Source: Mimachlamys varia (Eukaryota; Mollusca; Bivalvia; Pectinida; Pectinidae). Taken from it: a stretch of 64,000 bases of DNA. The stretch is from positions 10,659,282 to 10,723,281 of the forward strand of contig OX392536.1 in assembly GCA_947623455.1 (NCBI GenBank), read 5' to 3'. Positions 24,401-31,389 of this stretch are shown here, one piece after another. A program made the position numbers and the translations under genes. The notes beneath the pieces were generated by a model that did no database searches, was not told the DNA's origin, and worked only from the letters and a program-made list of their open reading frames with translations. Position 1 is the stretch's first letter. Each line of letters opens with the position of its first letter.

Positions 24401-26240
24401 AAAATTATGAAAGGACTCATAGAAATTCTGGAAATACTTCAATTTAACATTGTGGGACCCATAGTTTTAGGCAATATTTACAAAAAGGACCCATGAAAAT
24501 AAATTGTAAATTGATCGCTGATGATGCGACAATATAAATTGTAAATGGCAGATTTACCTTGAACAGATAATCAAGTATTTGGTCTCTGTAGTCCTTGGGG
24601 TAGTTTACCAACAACTTGGATGTAGCCTGGAACAGAATTAAATATAATATATAAACACTTCTAATTACTAGTTCATAATTATATAAGTACATATCTAGAT
24701 TACATGATTTTGTATTGATTACCACATAGTTTCATATTGGTTGTTTGTTTTGTGACAAAGTTTATAGATCTATAATCTTTATTATCCAGATATTTAAAGG
24801 CCCAATATACGTAACTTCAGGAAATTTTCGTGATTCTGAAAAATTCTGAAAAAAAAATCCAGTTGATAACCATGCAAAAATAAGCCTAAAACGAAGTAAA
24901 CCTAAGCGGTAACTAACAAGAAACTCTTGACAAAAAAATCCAAAGTATTGAAAATGATTCAGGTGGGGCCCACTTCAACAACAAACTGAAGGTAGAAGAC
25001 GGTTCGACATGGACGCGTGTTTACAAATAGCATGTTTCAACTGCTGCTGTACCGGTAACCGCAAGGAATTTATCTTGGATATTGCTGATATCAGTTAATC
25101 TTAACTAAATCTATAAATATTAAAAGTTATTAAGCTTGATTTTCGCTTCAAGTTTTGCCGAAAGTTACGTATATTGGGCCTTTAAATAAATATATGAGGA
25201 CTATATTCCTTTATCACTTGGTTGATAATTTATTAACATAATTCGGCAACATACATAAGAGTTTAACTGGAAAATGGTTAAACCACAAGAGCCTTTTATT
25301 TTCTTAAACAAGTAGTTACATATCAAATATGAATTCATATATACAGATTAAGAAACCTGCATTCATCATAAGATCACCCAAACGCTATCACGTACATGTG
25401 ACATATATGGGCTAACTATTGCCCCACCCTCCATAACTACATGAGGATAACTTAGACTTTTAGATTTGGGTAAACTTTTCCACTCCAGCAAACTTTCATT
25501 CCTTTACATTGTAGTGTGCCTGCTCAATAAAATGTAGATTTTTGTATTCTATCACTCTATAGCTACCACACGCAGACACTTGTTTCAATCAATAATCTCT
25601 CCTCTGTCTTGACAAGGCCTATGCTATGGTAGACTATAGAACATTTACATTTTATGTGATTGGAACTAGTACACTGTACATGTACCAGTGGCCTCTTTCT
25701 AGAAGCTACATGTATGGCCTAGGCTAAGGGTTTTAGGTAAATATACAAGTATATATCTGATGCTCAAGCATACATTTTGTGCTCAAGACAGATTTATTGT
25801 TATGAATACATGTATAAATAAATCAGAAAATATTACTTTTTCAATGAATTTGGAAAATATCAAAGACACATTAATAAAGCGGAAAACTGTTTTTTTTTTT
25901 ATTGTTTTGTTTTAGTTCGACTTTTTCATCTTTTGACATTATTTCAGCAAGTTATAAGAAAGTTAATTTGAACATAAGGATCCACTGTTGAACATGAGAA
26001 CGGTTTCATGAACATTTTGCGTGATATCGTCACGCCCACTTTCCGTAACACCCCCGGCCCGCCTACTACACAAAATGTAAGCTGTGATCACAAAAACAGC
26101 CATACCCCTCCACCGCTTAGTCCGCCTATCCCGTCAAACCTCCGGCCTAGACCATATGAATAATCCACTTTGTAGTCATCGCATAACGTAACTGACATCA
26201 ACGCACCTAAAAAGATGCAAATTCCAATTTTCACAAACAT
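6274..26240 (-). CDS. GALC: Galactocerebrosidase (galactosylceramidase), GH59 lysosomal enzyme; 18-exon gene model
   Basis: The product hydrolyses the galactose ester of galactosylceramide and related lipids in the lysosome. Eighteen exons join with consistent phases: 26240-26106, 24626-24558, 23863-23800, 23301-23213, 22443-22279, 20913-20875, 19951-19824, 18896-18779, 18179-18142, 15346-15222, 14791-14652, 12364-12275, 11989-11897, 11561-11420, 10362-10188, 7371-7202, 6701-6625, 6426-6274. The CDS is 2010 nt (669 residues), near the vertebrate length of about 685. Residues 1-20 are a signal peptide. A TIM barrel (about 30-320) carries the acid/base Glu178 in IWNE and the nucleophile Glu253 in WSSED; beta-sandwich to about 470; lectin-like domain from about 480. 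The start is the Met at 26240 because a hydrophobic signal sequence follows. No frameshift or missing catalytic residue was seen. Family assignment rests on recalled similarity to vertebrate GALC along the whole length. Confidence 0.94.
6414..6556 (-). repeat. 32-bp tandem repeat carrying the exon 18 splice acceptor, 5 units
   Basis: The unit (plus strand 'gcattactcccctgtaacac' + 'aatataaataca') recurs at 32-bp steps, with the 'actcccct' core at 6421, 6453, 6485, 6517 and a variant at 6549. Read on the minus strand, four units contain the acceptor TGTTACAG followed by GGGAGTAATGCTGT, the start of exon 18. The fifth has TTATATTAG before GGGAGCAATGC and may be the ancestral site. Because 32 is not a multiple of three, the outer acceptors shift the frame and reach a stop within the array. 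Confidence 0.9.
6625..6701 (-). CDS. GALC: GALC exon 17
   Basis: Acceptor GATGTTACAG and donor GAG|GTAGGT. It encodes residues 594-619 ([12 protein letters not shown]...NSLALLLE), part of the lectin-like domain. It begins with 2 nt that complete the codon opened by exon 16 and ends in phase 0. Confidence 0.9.
7202..7371 (-). CDS. GALC: GALC exon 16
   Basis: Acceptor CCATTACAG, donor TTAG|GTAAAG. It encodes residues 537-593; [26 protein letters not shown] and KGIFFFLFP match the vertebrate lectin domain (TGGVFIAGRVNKGG, RGIFFWIF). Its 1-nt start requires an upstream exon ending in 2 nt, satisfied by exon 15 and by the alternative 15b. Confidence 0.92.
7436..7830. mobile_element. MITE family A, copy 1 (about 395 bp)
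   Basis: Terminal inverted repeats begin 'TAAAGGCCCAATATACGTAA' and end with its near-complement '...TATGTATATTGGGCCTTTA'. The interior is shared with copies at 24795-25184 and 53870-54139. There is no ORF of note. No clear short target duplication; the insertion lies within a pre-existing local duplication. The superfamily is undetermined. Confidence 0.85.
7979..8068. repeat. Hairpin-forming dispersed repeat, copy 1
   Basis: The ends are inverted ('TTAAATCATCCACCCCC' against 'GGGGTGAATGAATTAA'), as are the interior segments 'acatttgaattcttccaatt' and 'caaatgttggaatagttcac'. Related copies lie at 15606-15667 (partial), 18951-19036 and 22490-22582, all inside GALC introns. Probably a very short MITE or foldback. 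Confidence 0.7.
9025..9316. repeat. 29-bp minisatellite, about 10 copies
   Basis: Unit 'gtttctaatggacttggata' + 'agagaggaa'. Units differ mainly at one base (ctaatgg or cttatgg). The first unit lacks one base. Intronic. Confidence 0.95.
10188..10362 (-). CDS. GALC: GALC exon 15 (15a)
   Basis: Acceptor TTTCGCAG, donor ACATG|GTATGTT. It encodes residues 479-537: [26 protein letters not shown] and LNLIGRTW. The donor is placed after ...RTTG so that W537 is completed by exon 16, which aligns with the vertebrate 'IIGDYNWTNLTI' region. An earlier GT (at ATAG|GTAGAA) was rejected because it breaks the frame. A paralogous exon with the same phases lies just upstream at 10719-10896. Confidence 0.88.
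10719..10896 (-). CDS. GALC: Candidate alternative GALC exon 15b
   Basis: A diverged duplicate of exon 15 in the intron between exons 14 and 15. Acceptor CCACTAAACAG|GG; it then reads [33 protein letters not shown] and LNLIGNSK with W split at TG|GTCAGA. By hand alignment about 28 of 59 residues match exon 15, and the conserved points (SEP, QQ, GS.EV, HG.VLRQVVL, WC, LNLIG, W) also match the vertebrate domain. Length is 178 nt against 175, with identical start and end phases, so either exon joins exons 14 and 16 in frame while including both shifts the frame. The frame is open throughout. The donor GTCAGA is weak, so it could be a decayed exon. Confidence 0.62.
11420..11561 (-). CDS. GALC: GALC exon 14
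   Basis: Acceptor AATGACAG, donor GAAG|GTAGGTG. It encodes residues 432-478: [30 protein letters not shown] and NTYSEDFE. It covers the end of the beta-sandwich and the linker to the lectin domain. It ends with 1 nt, compatible with either exon 15 version. Confidence 0.92.
11897..11989 (-). CDS. GALC: GALC exon 13
   Basis: Acceptor AATTTTCAG, donor AAG|GTGAGTGAG. It encodes residues 401-431 ([20 protein letters not shown], then [11 protein letters not shown]), phase 0 at both ends; compare the vertebrate '[20 protein letters not shown]'. Confidence 0.93.
12275..12364 (-). CDS. GALC: GALC exon 12
   Basis: Acceptor ATTTGACAG, donor CTG|GTAAGTCG. Residues 371-400: [20 protein letters not shown], then [10 protein letters not shown]; the vertebrate enzyme has SHKHSKCIRPFLP here. 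Phase 0 at both ends. The acceptor directly abuts the 30-bp minisatellite at 12366-13158. Confidence 0.93.
12366..13158. repeat. 30-bp minisatellite with AAAGGGAGATAACACAT, about 26 copies
   Basis: Unit 'aaagggagataacacatgat' + 'gtcaaacacc', with one- and two-base length variants and more diverged units towards 13158. Read on the minus strand the array runs straight into the exon 12 acceptor, whose TTTGACAG is the repeat's TTTGACAT with one change. Open frames across it (about 200 codons on plus, 180 on minus) are repeat by-products. Confidence 0.95.
13509..14362. mobile_element. TIR element with CAGTGTTCAAT ends, about 854 bp
   Basis: The left end CAGTGTTCAATCCAGG and right end CCTTTATTGAACACTG are inverted (11 bp identical). 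AAGCAC directly precedes the left end and directly follows the right end, a possible 6-bp target duplication. The interior is AT-rich with no ORF, so it is non-autonomous. Ends resemble hAT-like transposons, but a clean 8-bp duplication was not seen. Lies in the intron between exons 11 and 12. Confidence 0.65.
14652..14791 (-). CDS. GALC: GALC exon 11
   Basis: Acceptor TTCAAAG, donor ACCATG|GTAAAG. Residues 324-370: [24 protein letters not shown] and LTVIIETM, nearly identical in pattern to vertebrate AHTTQFTQPGWYYL and LTIIIETM. Beta-sandwich start. Confidence 0.95.
15222..15346 (-). CDS. GALC: GALC exon 10
   Basis: Acceptor TATTTACAG, donor ACAG|GTAAAAA. Residues 282-323: [34 protein letters not shown] and SSPIWMT. 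Matches vertebrate [20 protein letters not shown] and QEPWSGHYVV. Last strands of the TIM barrel. A partial duplicate of its 5' end lies 76 bp upstream. Confidence 0.95.
15389..15440 (-). repeat. Partial tandem duplication of the exon 10 5' end and acceptor
   Basis: On the minus strand GTTTACAG|TACGATATCGTGGAACC (junction at 15422/15423) repeats the exon 10 acceptor and its first 30 or so bases at a 76-bp offset. The copy keeps the reading frame for [11 protein letters not shown], then diverges and reaches a stop, so it cannot replace exon 10. Confidence 0.8.
15606..15667. repeat. Hairpin-forming dispersed repeat, copy 2 (partial)
   Basis: 'ggttggaatagtttacttta' and 'tttcaggggtgaatgagtta' match the right half of the repeat at 7979-8068. 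Confidence 0.55.
15838..16986. repeat. 68-bp minisatellite, about 17 copies
   Basis: Unit starts 'cttactagtattcggtcgga' and continues 'tacaggatatacaggtag', 'tgtgtaagtaaatacggtat'. Variation is limited to a few positions (ttac or ttcc, ttcgg or ttggg-type, agct or agtt, taag or tagt). Short minus-strand frames of 66 codons overlap by one unit each and are by-products. Lies in the intron between exons 9 and 10. Confidence 0.97.
17049..17795 (+). mobile_element. Complete pearl-like element with four-unit core
   Basis: Starts 'acaagaggcccagagggcct' + 'gtatcgctcacctgg', then about four units of 157 bp ('gaatcctgggcacctaagga', 'cagtggttatggagaagaag', 'tttggccccgcccctcagcc'), then 'gttgacggacgacggacaga' and the terminal hairpin 'cacctcggtcc ttca gaccaggtg'. 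Same layout as 2778-3682. No protein encoded. Intronic. Confidence 0.7.
18142..18179 (-). CDS. GALC: GALC exon 9
   Basis: A 38-nt exon: acceptor TTTTTTCAG, then [12 protein letters not shown], donor ACAAG|GTAAGTC. Residues 270-281 plus 2 nt of Ser282. Matches vertebrate ILNQNYINGYMTS. Confidence 0.94.
18360..18620 (+). mobile_element. Possible tRNA-derived SINE fragment
   Basis: 'tagtccagtggtaggaagcc' resembles a box A, and 'ggttgtgggattgtg' lies about 35 bp later where box B would be. Box B is poor, so this may be a decayed SINE or chance. An 11-base C run precedes it (18368-18378). Confidence 0.3.
18779..18896 (-). CDS. GALC: GALC exon 8, nucleophile exon
   Basis: Acceptor TTGTTGTCAG, donor AGG|GTAGGTT. 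Residues 230-269: [20 protein letters not shown] then [19 protein letters not shown]. Glu253 in SSED is the position of the GH59 catalytic nucleophile (established for mammalian GALC). Confidence 0.96.
18951..19036. repeat. Hairpin-forming dispersed repeat, copy 3
   Basis: 'caataactcactcacccctg' at the left and 'attctggggtgtaaac' at the right with internal 'aattggaagagttcaaatg'; same layout as 7979-8068. Confidence 0.6.
19824..19951 (-). CDS. GALC: GALC exon 7
   Basis: Acceptor TCTGTAAAG, donor ATAGG|GTGAGTG. Residues 188-229: [42 protein letters not shown]. Corresponds to vertebrate 'VKIIASDNLWESISASML'. TIM barrel. Confidence 0.94.
20001..20624. mobile_element. pogo/Tigger-like MITE, interrupted by a hAT-type insertion
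   Basis: TA|CAGTAAAACCCC at the left and GGTTTCACTG|TA at the right form imperfect TIRs with a TA target duplication, typical of Tc1/mariner-pogo elements. About 216 bp remain after subtracting the nested 20071-20477 element and one copy of its duplication. No ORF. Confidence 0.65.
20071..20477. mobile_element. hAT-type MITE with 8-bp target duplication ATAACGGT
   Basis: Ends TAGGGCTGGGCGGT and ACCCAGCTCTA are inverted. The sequence ATAACGGT occurs immediately on both sides (20063-20070 and 20478-20485), the 8-bp duplication expected for hAT. The interior is rich in 'ggtatac' and 'gtggtac' palindromes. Non-autonomous. Confidence 0.85.
20875..20913 (-). CDS. GALC: GALC exon 6, acid/base microexon
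   Basis: A 39-nt exon, phase 0 at both ends: acceptor [24 protein letters not shown], donor AAG|GTGTGTA. Glu178 in WNE is the GH59 catalytic acid/base. Vertebrate sequence is IWNERSYNANYIK. Confidence 0.95.
21310..22345 (-). repeat. 93-bp tandem array built from the 3' end of GALC exon 5 and its splice donor
   Basis: About 11 units downstream of exon 5. On the minus strand each unit reads 63 nt homologous to the exon end ([20 protein letters not shown] or variants, then G), the donor context GGG|GTAGGTATAAC, and about 30 nt of intron ending in ACACACAG. Units nearest the exon (21780-22345) are almost identical; those at 21310-21700 are more diverged but still free of stops in the homologous frame (for example [20 protein letters not shown]). 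The plus-strand open frame of 221 codons (21691-22356) is a by-product of the 93-bp period. Confidence 0.93.
22279..22443 (-). CDS. GALC: GALC exon 5
   Basis: Acceptor TTTCCAG, donor GTAGGG|GTAGGTA. Residues 120-174: [27 protein letters not shown], and [20 protein letters not shown] then G. Vertebrate: LPWSFPGWLGKG. The donor is set by phase 0 joining to IWNE of exon 6. Its last 63 nt seed the 93-bp array downstream. Confidence 0.94.
22490..22582. repeat. Hairpin-forming dispersed repeat, copy 4
   Basis: 'ttaactatttcatccctgaa' at the left and 'tttcaggggtgatcgaatta' at the right, inverted; 'cacatttgaactc' inside. Same family as 7979-8068. Confidence 0.6.
23213..23301 (-). CDS. GALC: GALC exon 4
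   Basis: Acceptor CTTTTTCAG, donor AAG|GTGAGTG. Residues 90-119: [20 protein letters not shown] then WWLMTEAKK. Vertebrate: [29 protein letters not shown]. Confidence 0.96.
23800..23863 (-). CDS. GALC: GALC exon 3
   Basis: Acceptor TATATTCAG, donor CACAG|GTAAAG. Residues 69-89: [20 protein letters not shown] then T. Vertebrate: [20 protein letters not shown]. 64 nt. Confidence 0.96.
24558..24626 (-). CDS. GALC: GALC exon 2
   Basis: Acceptor TGTTCCAG, donor TTCAAG|GTAAATC. Residues 46-68: [20 protein letters not shown] then LFK. Vertebrate: [23 protein letters not shown]. Phase 0 at both ends. Confidence 0.96.
24627..26105 (-). other. GALC intron 1
   Basis: About 1.5 kb of AT-rich intron with one MITE family A copy (24795-25184). 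Nothing else recognised. Confidence 0.8.
24795..25184. mobile_element. MITE family A, copy 2 (390 bp, intact ends)
   Basis: Ends TAAAGGCCCAATATACGTAA and TTACGTATATTGGGCCTTTA are perfect inverted repeats. Interior matches 7436-7830 closely, so both copies are recent relatives. Confidence 0.88.
26106..26240 (-). CDS. GALC: GALC exon 1, start codon and signal peptide
   Basis: ATG at 26240, residues 1-45. [20 protein letters not shown] is a signal peptide; then [20 protein letters not shown] matches vertebrate DSDGLGREFDGIGAVSGGG. Donor GGAGGG|GTATGG. An in-frame upstream Met at 26321 is rejected as start because it would bury the signal sequence and overlap the M-box/ETS pair. Confidence 0.94.
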
Positions 26241-26283
26241 TTTCGATTTTTGTAAGCTAAACACAACAGAAAGCAACTGAAAG

Positions 26284-26300
26284 TCATGTGAGCCGGAAGT
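26284..26300. promoter_or_regulatory. Adjacent M-box (TCATGTGA) and ETS site (CCGGAAGT) upstream of GALC
   Basis: TCATGTGA at 26284-26291 is an MITF/TFE M-box, related to the CLEAR element of lysosomal genes, and CCGGAAGT at 26293-26300 is a consensus ETS/GABP site. Both lie 44-60 bp upstream of the GALC ATG with no obvious TATA box, as in a housekeeping promoter. Function is inferred. Confidence 0.42.
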
Positions 26301-26900
26301 CAACAATGGATATCTAAGCACAAAGTTGAGCTAAAATATTAATCCGGATATAATCAAACACAAACTATTCATATCCTCGAGCAGAAATCGTTCATCATTT
26401 TTACGGAATGTCCTAAACAAATAAAAAAAAATCAATGTATGCCTAATAATACATTCAATGTCTCTGTATTAGAGTATCATAAACTTATTCCATTGACCAT
26501 CCGGAATAGCAAGCGTATTTCGTCACCGAATATTAGACACCAACGGTAATACTAATTACTATCAGTAGAGCATGGAACAGTCCAGTAAATACCAGCACAG
26601 CCGCCCGGGAGACATGTACACATTATTACAGTATATTTTGCATTTTTTGCAACAACATTCAATCGTTAAAAATTAATGGAGTTATTGCTATTTGAAATTA
26701 GAAAAATAACTTGAACAACAAGGAGAAGGACCTGTATGTTACTTTGGGCTTTCACCCATGTGGTTAGCTACATGTAGGCTGAAAACAGTATGTTAGCCAA
26801 GTTATCGTAAAATTGTAATTTAAAGTTAACCAATAGACAGTTATATGCATACACCATCAGATTTTTTTCTCGCAAAGTGTCTGCTTTGATGCCATTGCCG
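26301..26900. other. GALC 5' flank, nothing else recognised
   Basis: Moderately AT-rich sequence upstream of the likely GALC promoter. No opposing gene or exon recognised. Confidence 0.5.
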
Positions 26901-28380
26901 AATTACAAAAAGTGCATTGGGGCAGTATTGCATAGCCCATGCATGGCTTCCCTCTCAATGCCAGAGCCGGGCTGGGAGAAGAAAATCGGCTCAGCCGACA
27001 GCGAAGGGTCTAGAATTTATAGGATCCATACACCCCTCAAACACTACTGGTAATGTCCACCTGTCAAGCCGGATAATCTCTCTTCGTTGAGTGAAAACGA
27101 CTGCCGACCTTCGACAGCTTGAAGTGGAACGAGAGCCAGGAACTCTACTTCCACTTAGAAGGAGTTTTCTTGCCACCTTTATCTTCATGCTTCTTGCAAT
27201 TTATATTGAAGGCAGACTTAAACTTTCCACCAGGTAGTTGCTTTAGATTAAGCCAATATTTCTTCACGACAGGCCAATAACCTTAGCTACACTGGTGCTC
27301 GGCTTCTTGGAGAGAACTTTCGAAGCAACTTATCCCTGATTCAAGTCCTTCCGCACAGCTGAATGAACCATGTTAAACAGAGTTGGGCCGTTGAGGTTCG
27401 CTCACCTGTGTGTCCCCAAGGACAGACAACTATCTTAAATGCAGCGTTCAGACCAGAGGTAAGGCTGTCCTGCATGTCCTCTCTCTCCTCGTTAGACACC
27501 TGGTCCTAGGACAGATCGACAAGCCTATACAAAGCGACCATGAAAAAAGACCAAGTAAGAAAGGACAATGAAGGGAGAGATGCAGCATCCTCTCCATCTT
27601 GTGGTGTACCCAGCTGGCTATTTAACACCAAATGACCTGATCTGTCTGCTTCCCGGGTCAGAAAATCCGTCTATTCCAGCTTAGCTGGATGAGGAGGAAG
27701 CTTACCGTCGTGGATAATCAGGTTTAAATTTAACCTCCGATAGATCAACCACCGCGAGTTGCAGATGTTGGCCAAAAGCCAGGAGCGCTAGTAGAAGCAG
27801 CAGTCTTATTTACTACACGACCCTCCTTGGTATCCAAATAAGAGGACAAAAAACCCCTCCTGCAGCTGCACTTGGTCCTGTTATGATAGTGCGCAGAGCA
27901 GGTTTAGGGGGAATCATAGAGATGAATAATATGGTTGCCTCCGGGGCTGATGACGCTAAAGGGGACAGTTCTTCTGGCCAAGGATAAGGGCAACATCTGC
28001 AAGTAATGCGCGCATGCCAAAAACGAGGCGGAAAGCCTCAGCTATCACATCCTATTCAACCTCTTCTGACGACATTGGTTCACCATCAGAAGCAGCACTT
28101 TCCGGATAAGGAGCTTCTGGCCGGACGTCATCGACCTGAAGTCACTCAAGTGACATAACGTCATACAATGCCGCATCATACCCCTCATTTCCAATGGGCT
28201 CTCTGGCGTCCAAGGAGAAAATCTGAACCTCCTGTGGAGATTGAAGCTTGGCCGAAGGAACTTAATCGAGCACCACATGTAGCTGAGATGCTTCTATATA
28301 GGGACGCTTCTTTGAACGCTTTCCCGAATTGGCCTTACTGGGTGAGGTAAAAGCAGGGACGGATATATACGTCCCTGATA
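26901..28380. other. GC-richer block, possibly a decayed mobile element
   Basis: This 1.5-kb block is less AT-rich than its surroundings and has short broken open frames on both strands (for example minus 27188-26991 and 28278-28045). I could not match any protein family, so a decayed retroelement is only a guess from composition. Confidence 0.3.
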
Positions 28381-29068
28381 AAAGCGATGCTAGATCGTGA
28401 TTTTTGATCTGCCCGATCATTGCTGCGCTGTTAAAACATATGAACCATCATAAATCTCCAACAGAACACCCGAAAACATGACAACAAACGGCATGTTATC
28501 GATTGCTGAAAGGCAAAACAAAGATAATGAAAAACCCACTCAAAAAATTCCAAAACGAAAACAAAAAAAAACGCAGGTAAAAAGGATGTGTCTTCACATG
28601 GATGTTAGGCTCGCCAAACAGTGGGAGTGTATTAATGTATTGAGTGTATGATACATGTGGTAAAAACATGCCAGCAGGCATAAACGTGTGTAGCCTGATT
28701 TCACCAGCCGCAGGTGTAGGGCCATGAAACATATTATATGTATATATAGCTTGTGCAAGTATTATATTAACCAAAATTGAAGTACACGCGTGCACCGTTA
28801 CCATAAAATAAATAACGCATATATGCCGTTGGCTGCTTCAAAAAAATGTTTGAAAAGGGCTATTTTGCTAAGAATAATAAATGTGATGCACGTAGATTAT
28901 CGACTTTCCGTAGTACGAGTTATCGTTCCTACCACACAAAAGCATCATATCGTCTGGTACATATTTGTACTTCTATAATCTATTTCAAAAACAAAAAGAA
29001 TACACAAAATTTATATTATGACATCACAAAAGAGTTTCGTCCCGATAATGCACGGCAAATGACATGTA
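28381..29068. other. Intergenic, nothing recognised
   Basis: AT-rich sequence with small open frames (up to 102 codons, minus 28804-28496) that show no recognisable domain. Confidence 0.45.
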
Positions 29069-29551
29069 CAGTGAAACCTCGATCACCTCAGAATTAAGAC
29101 CACCTCGCTCATTTCAGCCCCGAAAAAATCTTCCATACATTTTTGTATTTTAAGCTTCACTATTAAGACAACCTCACTATTAAGACCACCTGTCTATTAA
29201 GACAAGTTTTGAAAAGTCCCTAATACCACTTTTGCACTAAGTTTCATCTCACTATTCAGACAACTGACCAAAGACAGAGTCACCTGGTGTGGATTCCACT
29301 GTGTACAGCTGTCAAGTGTCGGATCAGCAAGCTGTATTTTGGTGTCAAATTGGCTAATCAGCTACAATTACTGTGTGTTTAACATTATAAAGCCTATATA
29401 CTAGTTAATGGACCTTGAAAACATGTCAAAAGATGGATTTTAGAGAAATGTGTCTGCATGGTCACCCTTGGTATTAAGACCACCCCACTATTAAGACTAT
29501 TTTGGCGCGGTCCCTAATGTGGTCTTAATAGAGTGGTTTCGCTGCGCTCTG
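29069..29551. mobile_element. pogo/Tigger-like MITE, about 480 bp
   Basis: TA|CAGTGAAACCTCGATCACC at the left and GGTCTTAATAGAGTGGTTTC + GCTG at the right form imperfect TIRs (CAGYGAAACC). The interior repeats 'tattaagaccacc' motifs near both ends. The right flank is degraded, so the TA duplication is seen only at the left. Confidence 0.65.
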
Positions 29552-29914
29552 TAATGGTTTAAGGTATTTAATCCGTACGATCATGTCATTAGGCATACTG
29601 TACTTATAATAGGTATCGTAAGATGTCTGCTTCCCTTACACCTTGTCGGACGATAAGTTTGCCTAAAACAGCATAGAAAATACACGTACATTGTACGTCT
29701 CCCTTTAACTGTCTGCCAGAATAAGTTTTTTTTATTAGACCGTGTTAGAAATATGAAGTGTATATGAACGGAAATAAAATGTAAGTTTTAATGCGAAATA
29801 TTAAAAAAATAACTTATGGGTTTGTGAAATGTTAGTGTGTTACAATGTTAGTGGTATATTCTTTTAATGACCTGTATTATGTATCTCATTAAAAATAACC
29901 TATTGGCTGAATAC

Positions 29915-30500
29915 AAACCGTTTTTTCTACTGACCGCTAGCTGTGGTTTATTAACTTCCAAATTTTTACCGACCGCTAACTGTTGTGTATTAACTTCCAC
30001 ATTTCTACTGACCGCTAGCTGTGGTGTATTAACTTAAAAATACAAACCGTTATTTCTACTGACCGCTAGCTGTGGTGTATTAACTTCTAAATAAAACCGA
30101 TATTTCTACTGACCGCTAGCTGTGGTGTATTAACTTCTAAATACAAACCGTTATTTCTACTGACCGCTAGCTGTGGTGTATTAACTTCTAAATATAAACC
30201 GTTATTTCTACTGACCGCTAGCTTTGGTGTATTAACTTTCAAATACAAACCGTTATTTCTACTGACCGCTAGCTGTGGTGTATTAACTTTCAAATACAAA
30301 CCGTTATTTCTACTGACCGCTAGCTGTAGTGTATAAACTTCCAAATACAAACCGTTATTTCTACCAGAGACGTATATAACACACTGGCTTTATATGTCTC
30401 TGTTTCTACTGACCGCTAGCTGTGGTTTATTAATTATAACTTACAAATACAAATAGTTATTTTCTGACCGCTAGCTGTGGTGTTTTAGCTTACAAATAAG
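29915..30500. repeat. 51-bp minisatellite, about 10 copies
   Basis: Unit 'ctgaccgctagctgtggtgt' + 'attaacttctaaatacaaac' + 'cgttatttcta'. Flanking units are diverged and the array is interrupted once near 30361-30405. The 87-codon minus frame is a by-product of the 17-codon period. Confidence 0.93.
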
Positions 30501-31389
30501 ATCTCTGTCACAGACTGCTAACCTTTTACACGTCACCATAAACAATAACACAGAAGCGAGAATCATATCTCAATCAATATTACTGACCGTAAATTAAGAA
30601 GAAAGCTACTATAACAGAAATTAATTCACATCTGCTGAAATAAGAATCAAACAAATTGTCTCATTTACATGTAATTGACCTAAAGGCATTGACTAGTTCT
30701 ATTTATAGGACAACTGGTGTACATATATTAATTTGAGTCTGCCTTTCGGCTCGCGATCGCCAGTCTGTCTATCTGTAATTCGCGTGCGATTGCTATTCTT
30801 AATGCTTGTTTACATGTACTTTAATCCTTAGTATGCCTATCGACATTGGAAGATAATCGCCATTAATTGTCAGTGATGCGTGCATGTTTACGCAAAATAT
30901 GTGGCGTTACCCCGTTTTAATTGCTTAATTGGATTTCAACCATTAACTCTCCACGGATTATTCAATAAAAACAGCGAGTTGGTATGGAAATAAACATTTG
31001 AAGAGGTTAAGTTCGATTGCCAATGTGTTGCGTGAATATTTACACCCAACTAACGAGCTAGAATGTCCGATTTGATACATTGGTTTCTGTTCAAAACTTG
31101 ATTTTAAAATAAAATCTTTCAATATTATCTGATTCTGTTTTTCACAGCCATACTGAATAAAAATTAAGTATACATAAACACAATGAAAATATCATTATTT
31201 TTCACCGTGGTGGGTTGCTGTACAAATGTATGGATATGTGCCATATGTCTTCTATGTTAAAATAAATCCTGTCATTCTTACACATACATTTACAAATAAG
31301 ATATACTCATATAATAATATAAATAATATCACTTTGTATTGTTTTGTATTCTGCAAGACCTTTTTCTCCCACAGTCCATAGATCCACAA
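30501..31389. other. Intergenic, nothing recognised
   Basis: AT-rich sequence without coding or repeat structure that I could recognise. Confidence 0.45.

Noticed and set aside
26241..26321. Upstream in-frame Met at 26321 as GALC start
   Set aside because: It would place 27 residues before a clear signal peptide and read through the M-box/ETS promoter motifs.
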